DNA from: Amorphochlora amoebiformis
Lineage: Eukaryota > Cercozoa > Chlorarachniophyceae
Length of the DNA stretch: 64,000 nt
Assembly (NCBI GenBank): GCA_054601695.1
Contig: BAAHQB010000146.1
Coordinates: 1-64,000 of the forward strand
Reading direction: 5' to 3'
This document shows, piece by piece, positions 1 through 64,000 of this stretch (positions within the stretch are counted from its first letter, which is position 1; the number at the start of each line of letters is the position of its first letter). A program made the translations under genes and the position numbers. Below the pieces are notes generated by a model that did not search any database, was not told the origin of the DNA, and saw only the letters and a list, made by a program, of their open reading frames with translations.

Positions 1-45
1 CATGTTTGAACATATATAATATATATACATATATTCATAAACATA

Positions 46-100
<55 letters not shown>

Positions 101-133
101 TTATAAATATATATATATTATATTTATGTAATG

Positions 134-191
<58 letters not shown>

Positions 192-212
192 TAAATATAT
201 ATATGTACATGC

Positions 213-254
<42 letters not shown>

Positions 255-503
255 ATGTGTGTGTGTGATATACCTATAAACATATATATATATACATATA
301 TATTTTTATAATATATATAACATATATATAAATATATACACAATATGCTTTTCTATACATCAATATACACATCAGTAGATATATATATATATATATATAT
401 ATATAGGAAATAAATACGATAGAATGAATATCTGCTCTTGCATCGAGGCTAAAGCATGTACAACAATTTTCTAACCCTAACCTGAACCCTTATAACCAAA
501 TAG
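1..503. repeat. (AT)n/(TG)n microsatellite upstream of the first recognised exon
   Basis: Nearly pure (AT)n with short TG runs, then about 100 bases of unique sequence at 401-503 containing one CTAACCCTAAC telomere-like stretch just before the acceptor at 501-503. An upstream exon at 406-468 is conceivable (TATAG acceptor, open frame) but its phase does not fit the next exon. Confidence 0.6.
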
Positions 504-15470
<14,967 letters not shown>

Positions 15471-15570
15471 GCGCTACCATAAATTCTGAAGTCGTTCATT
15501 TGTTAGGATACGTAATATGGTATCTAGAATATATATAAACGCAATACTACTAACTATATATATATCTAGA

Positions 15571-15616
<46 letters not shown>

Positions 15617-15973
15617 CATTTATATACACATATACATACATACTAGACATATATGCTATATATACATATGTACATATGTGTGTATACACATAAATGTACA
15701 CATATTTTCGTGTCGTGGGTAGCCTGATATTCGAGTGTTACTAGTGCAAAAAATACTAAAAGCAAAAGTGTACAATAGGACATTCAGAAGGCAAGTAGAG
15801 CTTGTGTGTGTTTACAGAACCGTATAACATAACTTTTGAAATTTCAATTCTCCAGATATCAGCGCGGGACGCACTGTACGTAGCTTTACTCGAATGATCT
15901 CAGGCCACTTAAGTTGACAGTCCGATCAGTCCGCTTCAAGATATGTCGAGAATCTATCTAATAAGCAGTTTCT
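15471..15973. other. Convergent 3' gap between the LUC7-like and DOT1-like genes
   Basis: Contains (AT)n at 15555-15680 and otherwise unique sequence. Nothing recognisable as coding; probably holds the 3' UTRs of both genes. Confidence 0.5.
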
Positions 15974-17148
15974 TCAACCAATTAAAATTCCGGCTGTACA
16001 GTCATATAGTTTACAGCTTGTAAACGTAGACTGTACACGCTGAAAACGATGAATCTAGCTCTTCTTCCTCCACGCCTACGGTAGACGTAATGTAACATGA
16101 GAGAAAAGCAGCGGAAGAACATTGCAAGCTGTGGTATCTTACCATGAATTTATATCCAGCGTTCGGAGCCCAGGACGTCTGGTATGTATTCCCAACACCA
16201 AACTGCGTGAAGGGGAATGGGCCTATCTTGCTGTTGACTGTAAGCGTCTTCTTCCACCATGCATGGAGATCCTCATAGCTCAGAACGCAGCAGCCAGGCT
16301 TGAGGCACCGAAGGAAATCGATCTGAATTCGCAGTAACAGACAACGTATCAGTATTTCTCCTCACGATACCAGAAGATGGGTTTGGAGTTAGGACTACCA
16401 ATTCTTGAGATCCAAAGTTTATCTCTACATCGAAGATCACGATCTCCGGACTAAGCTTCTTGATATGGTCTTGCATCCTCATAATGTTCTGTTTGTAGTA
16501 TGATAATCGACGGGTCTTCCCGGGCTCGGGCGTGAGATTTATCGACACTTGGTTCTTGGTGACCTCCGCGCACGGAATTCGCTTCATGGCCTTGGTACAT
16601 AAGCTAAACCTCGATTCAGATATCTCAACCCCAGTGATATTAGTGATCTGCGGATAGCACAGGAAGGTGAAGAACGCAAGGGTACCACGGCCAGATCCTA
16701 CGTCAAGTAAGCTCGTAGCATTGTCCGCTCCAAGAAGATCCAAAGCCTTCATGATTCCCTCGGGTAAGATCTCGCCATACTGAGTTGGTTGGATCTATGC
16801 ATTAGAATAAGATCTTGACCGGCAGGCCGAAAGGAAGAAGACCAGAGATAAGTTCGGGCTAAGTACCAGCAAACTCGTGCAAACCCCGTTGACACGCATG
16901 TGCGACTTTCCGGGCTTGGGCATCTCTACATCTGATCGAATCAACAACAACGTTAGAACGCCCATTGATTCATCTCCGGGGATCGGGTGTCGTAGCTCAC
17001 ACTCCGGATGATTACCGTCGAAAACGTATCTCATCACATCCTCTGCCGTGGCGCATCCCTTGATCTCCAAGTTCAAATGCACGTCATTCGCGGGCATCAC
17101 GACCCGCTTGGATCCTTCATCGACTTGCGAGCACCAGCAGAGTCCCAT
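15974..17148 (-). CDS. DOT1-like class I SAM-dependent methyltransferase
   Basis: Exons on the minus strand: 17148-16867, 16779-16399, 16322-16143, then either an intron and 16039-15974 (TGA) or read-through to TAA at 16013-16011. Introns are short (87 and 76 nt) and unique in sequence; the first has a TTCTAAT branch-point-like motif. The second exon opens with YGEILPEGI, then motif I LLDVGSGRG, then GVEIS (the acidic SAM-ribose position) and IVIFDVEINFG. The third has FLRCLKPGCCVLSYEDL and YQTSWAPNAGYKF. YGE..P plus D.GSG.G plus G.E is the layout of DOT1-type histone H3K79 methyltransferases, but the DOT1 NNFAF motif is not evident, so the substrate is uncertain. The ATG at 17148 sits in a GATGG context 102 bp from the divergent nitroreductase start. 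Exons have no repeats, unlike all other genes here. Confidence 0.65.
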
Positions 17149-17250
17149 CGATTGACCACAGGCCTCACCCGAGCATGAAAGCCGCTTTGGGCCGAAAAAT
17201 TACTTGATGGAAGGAACTTGTCAGGAGAGCGTGCTGCTCGCAAATTCGCA
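17149..17250. promoter_or_regulatory. Bidirectional promoter gap, DOT1-like / nitroreductase
   Basis: Only 102 bases separate the two divergent start codons. No TATA box or other clear motif seen; sequence is mixed-composition rather than AT repeat. Confidence 0.5.
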
Positions 17251-25102
<7,852 letters not shown>

Positions 25103-25736
25103 GTTGCTCAGAAATACCCTTTTTCCCCGGACGCTGAATGAATTACGAATTATACTTATGACTTGATGAGTACCAGTCGGGCTTTCGCTCTGGACGCCTT
25201 CTTGTACTGACATCTAGACATGTATATGTCTAGTATGTAACATGTTCTAGATGTTGTACTAGCATAAAAGCTTTCGAATCGTTATCAGTGCAAATATCTA
25301 GATATACAACGTTAATTGAATCTAGTGAATGAGGAATTAGCACTACGTGAGTCCACATTTCAATTGATAAAAAAAAAACCTCATGTTGGAGTGATTTCAT
25401 ATAAAAATAATAACAAGTTGTGAAAGTACTGCAGTGAGTAACGTGTTCTTACTGGTATTGCTAATAGTTACTATATTTATGCTAAACTTGTATAATACAG
25501 GTACTAAGTAGTAGCAGCGGTCAGCGCGTGTATCTAGCTATGTATACTAATAAATGTAAATTACAATGTGGATGTAACAAGTAATTCTAAGGGACTACAA
25601 GCTAAAGCAGTGATGTTGGCCTAGAGGCTACCGGGAGGGTAATTTGTACAAGTCAGGGCTAATTGGCAAAACCTAATATTATATTATTGGTATACTAACT
25701 TATAGCTAATTAACATGATGTGTATGATAAATATCA
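25103..25736. other. Convergent 3' gap between nitroreductase and BTB genes
   Basis: About 630 bases of unique, non-repeat sequence. No open frame of interest; probably the 3' UTRs. This is one of the longest repeat-free stretches in the window. Confidence 0.5.
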
Positions 25737-46337
<20,601 letters not shown>

Positions 46338-46476
46338 GACGTCTCGATGACCACCGGAATGTCCCGCGGTTGTCTCACATCGGCGACTGGGGTTGGATAT
46401 TCATGGAGACTATTTCAGTGAATATCCCCGGGGATCCCGGATGAAATCACCGGCTCATTACCCCCCACACCCAGCG
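46338..46476. promoter_or_regulatory. Bidirectional promoter gap, BTB-BACK / bL32
   Basis: 139 bases of unique sequence between divergent start codons. An in-frame ATG at 46393 would extend the bL32 leader by 28 residues, but the hydrophobic signal segment is better placed from 46477. Confidence 0.5.
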
Positions 46477-47242
46477 ATGTCCGTCCGCGGCCTGCTAGCA
46501 GCCAGCCAAGCGCTCAACCTCGCCCTGGTGGCGATCATCGCGTACCTTTGCGTTGGAGGAACGAGGGAAAATATTTCCCTCGGCGTAATGCGTGGCGCTG
46601 TCAAGCCCATGACGTCCGTGATGCCGTCGATGAGATCACCGATGATGGGGGTCTCCCGGATGGTTCGCCCGGGCGTTCCTACCTTTGGTGAGGAAATTTT
46701 AGCCTCTTGTCGTCGTACATTTTGTTTCTAGACTTCATATCTCGGCGGGTTTTCGATGTGTGTGTGTGTAGGTTGGTTTGGGATAGGGCTAGGATTTGGA
46801 CGGCTAGTCTGTGGTACCCTCACCTTGAGAAGAGGGCATGATTCGTACTTTGGGAGGATTAGTTCGAAAGAGGACGAAGTGAGTTAAGGCTAGAGAGTAC
46901 ATTAGAAAGGCTTGGAGGTTACCGGAGAGAATCAACAAGGCAAACGCCAATTATGACATGCGATGTCGACGGCCCTGATTTTGAGAATGTATGTTGCAAC
47001 TTTAGACATTCTTCCGGGAGTCGAGACGATTGAGCGGGATGTGACTTGTGAGGCTGTGCCCAAGAAGCGTCATTCTAAGGTTTGATACATTTCTTCAGTT
47101 TCTGGGGATTTCATTATTGGTGGAGAGTGCAGTGGTTCGGTTTGATTATCGATTTACTGGGTGTTGTTTCGTAAAAATGGAAAATGATATAATGCATTAT
47201 ATATATATATTATATATATATATATATACATATATATTATAT

Positions 47243-47273
<31 letters not shown>

Positions 47274-47385
47274 GTGTGGGTGTGGGTGTGGGTGTGTGGT
47301 GTGGGTGTATGTATATATGCATTATGTGTGTGATATTTATATTATATGTGCACGTGTGCATATATGGATGAATACACACGCACAC

Positions 47386-47433
<48 letters not shown>

Positions 47434-47463
47434 ACATTATATATATGTATAAGTGTATATACA

Positions 47464-47524
<61 letters not shown>

Positions 47525-47615
47525 TATATAATATATATATATATACCCTTACAGGCCAAGAAGCGTCACCGCAAAAACCTTTGGAAGAAAAAGGCATTCA
47601 AGCAGGCTGACAAGG

Positions 47616-47666
<51 letters not shown>

Positions 47667-47763
47667 TGTATATTTGTAATATTATATTTATGTATACATA
47701 TATATATATATATATACATATATATATTTTAAATATATATATATATATATATATATTAAATAT

Positions 47764-47797
<34 letters not shown>

Positions 47798-47831
47798 ATA
47801 TATATATACATATATATGCACATGTACATAC

Positions 47832-47877
<46 letters not shown>

Positions 47878-47882
47878 ACATA

Positions 47883-47913
<31 letters not shown>

Positions 47914-48278
47914 ATGTGTATATGTATATGTGTGTATGTGCGTGTGTGTGTGTTGTGTTTGTGTATATTAGTACAAAAATACAAGTCTGACCCGTGGGTA
48001 TAATACGGACGTGTCAAAAAGATATGATAGTTTTGGGTGCTGTAGACCTTATTAGTACAAAAAACACGTGTTCTGTGGGTATAACACGTGTAATACAAAC
48101 GTGTTTGGGAGATATGATAGTGTGGTGCTGTAGACCTTATTAGTACAAAAAACGCGTCTGTGCTGTGGGTGTAATACCAACACATTCGGGTGATATGATA
48201 GCTTGCGTGTGTTGTTGTAGACCTTATGGTTCGTGTGTAAATGTGTACTCGAATGTGTAGAATGTATACATTTAGATG

Positions 48279-48324
<46 letters not shown>

Positions 48325-48405
48325 TATGTATGCGTAAATGTGAGTATATAATATCTGTATGTAATATGTATGTATAATGTATACAAAAGATGTATGTATA
48401 CAAAA

Positions 48406-48442
<37 letters not shown>

Positions 48443-48499
48443 ATATAAATGTCTTTCATATGTGCATAAGAATTCTATATAGATCTTTTAATATACATA

Positions 48500-48554
<55 letters not shown>

Positions 48555-48556
48555 AA

Positions 48557-48596
<40 letters not shown>

Positions 48597-48686
48597 GAAC
48601 ATGTATTTATATTTACATACTTGTGTATACACACATATATATATAACATGAATACAAATGTATATGTAAATATTTGTATATATTTG

Positions 48687-48724
<38 letters not shown>

Positions 48725-48902
48725 TGTGTATTTGTATTATAAACATCTATCAAATATAAGATGTACTCATAATATATGTGTCTAGAGAGAGAGGCGTATA
48801 TTATACCACACCCAAATACACGCACACGCACACAAACACTCACCCACCCATCAGGCCCTGATGATTGCCCGTAAGATCCGTAACCAGGGAGATGAAGAGT
48901 AG
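46477..48902 (+). CDS. rpl32: Plastid ribosomal protein bL32, nuclear-encoded, bipartite leader
   Basis: Exons 46477-46687, 47006-47079, 47555-47614 and 48855-48902 (TAG), about 130 residues, all junctions in phase. Mature bL32 begins [10 protein letters not shown] and continues [20 protein letters not shown], the signature of plastid L32 (AVPKKRxSxxKxRxRKNxWKKK); the zinc-binding Cys of some bacterial L32 are absent. The N-terminus has a hydrophobic core ([16 protein letters not shown]) followed by a Met/Ser/Arg-rich segment ([20 protein letters not shown]), fitting a signal peptide plus transit peptide for a complex plastid. bL32 is part of the large ribosomal subunit. Introns 2 and 3 hold (AT)n; intron 1 is unique sequence. 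It pairs head-to-head with the BTB gene. An acidic stretch ([15 protein letters not shown]) before the mature start may be the processing region. Confidence 0.88.
47969..48235 (+). repeat. Three tandem copies of a 70-85 base unit in bL32 intron 3
   Basis: TTAGTACAAAAA, then TGTGGGTATAA, then GATATGATAG and GCTGTAGACCTTA repeat three times with divergence. Not related to the flanking exons, so not an exon-edge echo. Confidence 0.75.
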
Positions 48903-49490
48903 TTAAGCCATTCAGACTAGTTAGAACTAGAAGGACGCACTCAGCAAGCTTTCTCCTGACAATATATAAAAACTAAACTTTGGCAGCAGAGAGTTAGCTA
49001 GTGGAGCTGTGCATCGAGATCTAGTTAGGCCTAAATTTTTAACCTGCACATTTCGCGTGTGTGTTGAAAAAGTTTTTTTCTTGTAATTACCCCAGTTTAT
49101 TCCAAAATAAATCAGAGATGAAGCTAGTTGTGAAGTCAATTTACCTTAACTACGGTAAATATAAAATCTAGTAAGTCTGGGAGCGCTGGGCCGGTGAAAT
49201 CTAGAAATATCCGACTGCGATGGCATCTATAGCAGCAGCACAGCTGTGAGGTGTCAGCCGTAAACTTTCAAGGTGGCCGCCGGATATAGCACATACTACA
49301 GAGTTATAACTTTATGTCAGTGACTATTCGTGGTCTAGTGGTCTACGAACTAAGTATCGGTATTTTTGTCACGGATCATGCAGTTCTTTCTAAATTCAAC
49401 TTAAAATTCCAACTTAAGCTCATCCGCGTTGTAACCTATCGAGATTATACGCAATTTTCTACACATACACGTGTGCGCACGTGTATATAT

Positions 49491-49522
<32 letters not shown>

Positions 49523-49797
49523 GATGGATTTCAGATGCATATACACACATATGCAGACACATACACACACATATATGTATGTACACACACACACACACAC
49601 ACACATATGTGTATATACATACATACATATACATATAATATATATAATAATTATATATGTGTACATATATATATATATATACATACATATATACACATAT
49701 ATATATACACATTGCTATAATGTTTAATAGAGTATTGCTACATATACATATATATATACATACTATGGGCCGGCCAGTATATATATATATATGTATG

Positions 49798-49853
<56 letters not shown>

Positions 49854-49890
49854 TTATTTGTATTACACATACAATTTTATTTAATATGTA

Positions 49891-49934
<44 letters not shown>

Positions 49935-49998
49935 TAGTCAGTGAATACGCACACACACAACGCACACACACAAACAATATATATATATATATATATAC
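48903..49998. other. Convergent 3' gap between bL32 and the UbiE-type gene
   Basis: 48903-49460 is unique sequence with no recognisable coding potential, probably 3' UTR. 49490-49960 is (AT)n with AC/TG runs. A last UbiE exon of a few codons may lie near 49737-49747, but this is weak. Confidence 0.45.
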
Positions 49999-57954
<7,956 letters not shown>

Positions 57955-58111
57955 CGCAGACCGGGATTCGCGGGGATTATCCGATATTCCCCCGATATTT
58001 ACAAGAAATATCCTGCCGATAAAATCATACACATATTTCTCGTCGAATTCTTCGGCTTGCAGAAAGTGGCCGCCCCGCAAAGCCACCAGTCCACACCGCT
58101 AGCCCTCGACC
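57955..58111. promoter_or_regulatory. Bidirectional promoter gap, UbiE-type / uS15
   Basis: 157 bases of unique sequence between divergent start codons. No clear TATA box seen. Confidence 0.5.

Positions 58112-64000
<5,889 letters not shown>

Noticed and set aside
16122-16337. Plus-strand 71-residue frame
   Set aside because: Antisense to the third exon of the DOT1-like gene, whose minus-strand reading carries family motifs.

Overview
The window is eukaryotic nuclear DNA. It holds seven intron-rich protein genes with GT-AG (rarely GC-AG) introns, and most of the remaining sequence is low-complexity repeat lying inside those introns: (AT)n microsatellite, a 56-bp minisatellite, GA/CT tracts, a G-rich minisatellite and interstitial TTAGGG/CCCTAA blocks. 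Two genes encode bacterial-type plastid ribosomal proteins (bL32 and uS15). Both begin with a hydrophobic signal-peptide-like segment followed by a basic, Ser/Thr/Met-rich stretch. That is the bipartite leader expected for a plastid inside the endomembrane system, so the host is probably an alga (or relative) with a complex plastid. Chlorarachniophyte, chromerid/dinoflagellate and ochrophyte/haptophyte origins all remain open; the sequence alone does not decide.

Layout, strands strictly alternating: (1) + 504-15470, LUC7-like/RS-tailed splicing-type protein, probably starting before the window; (2) - 17148-15974, DOT1-like class I methyltransferase; (3) + 17251-25102, membrane-anchored nitroreductase-family protein; (4) - 46337-25737, BTB-BACK protein with a SPRY-like C-terminus; (5) + 46477-48902, plastid bL32; (6) - 57954 to about 49999, UbiE/COQ5-type quinone methyltransferase; (7) + 58112 to beyond the right edge, plastid uS15. 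Genes 2/3, 4/5 and 6/7 are head-to-head pairs sharing gaps of 102, 139 and 157 bp. Genes 1/2, 3/4 and 5/6 converge on unique-sequence gaps.

The genes were reassembled by hand from short exons (21-380 nt). Each proposed junction was checked for GT/GC and AG, for codon phase, and for continuity of a recognisable protein family. Unresolved pieces are flagged: the 3' ends of genes 2 and 6, one linker exon in gene 3, and the BACK-to-SPRY junction in gene 4.

The most striking structure is what I call exon-edge echoes. Almost every repeat-rich intron contains one to thirteen truncated copies of the neighbouring exon's edge, together with its splice site. Copies upstream of an exon carry the acceptor plus the exon's 5' part. 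Copies downstream carry the exon's 3' part plus the donor. The pattern recurs in at least five of the seven genes, with at least 50 copies in total, and in the BTB gene it extends to an intron built from TTAGGG repeats. It suggests that introns here grow by tandem amplification of exon-intron junctions, and it leaves the spliceosome many decoy sites. I know of no description of this pattern.
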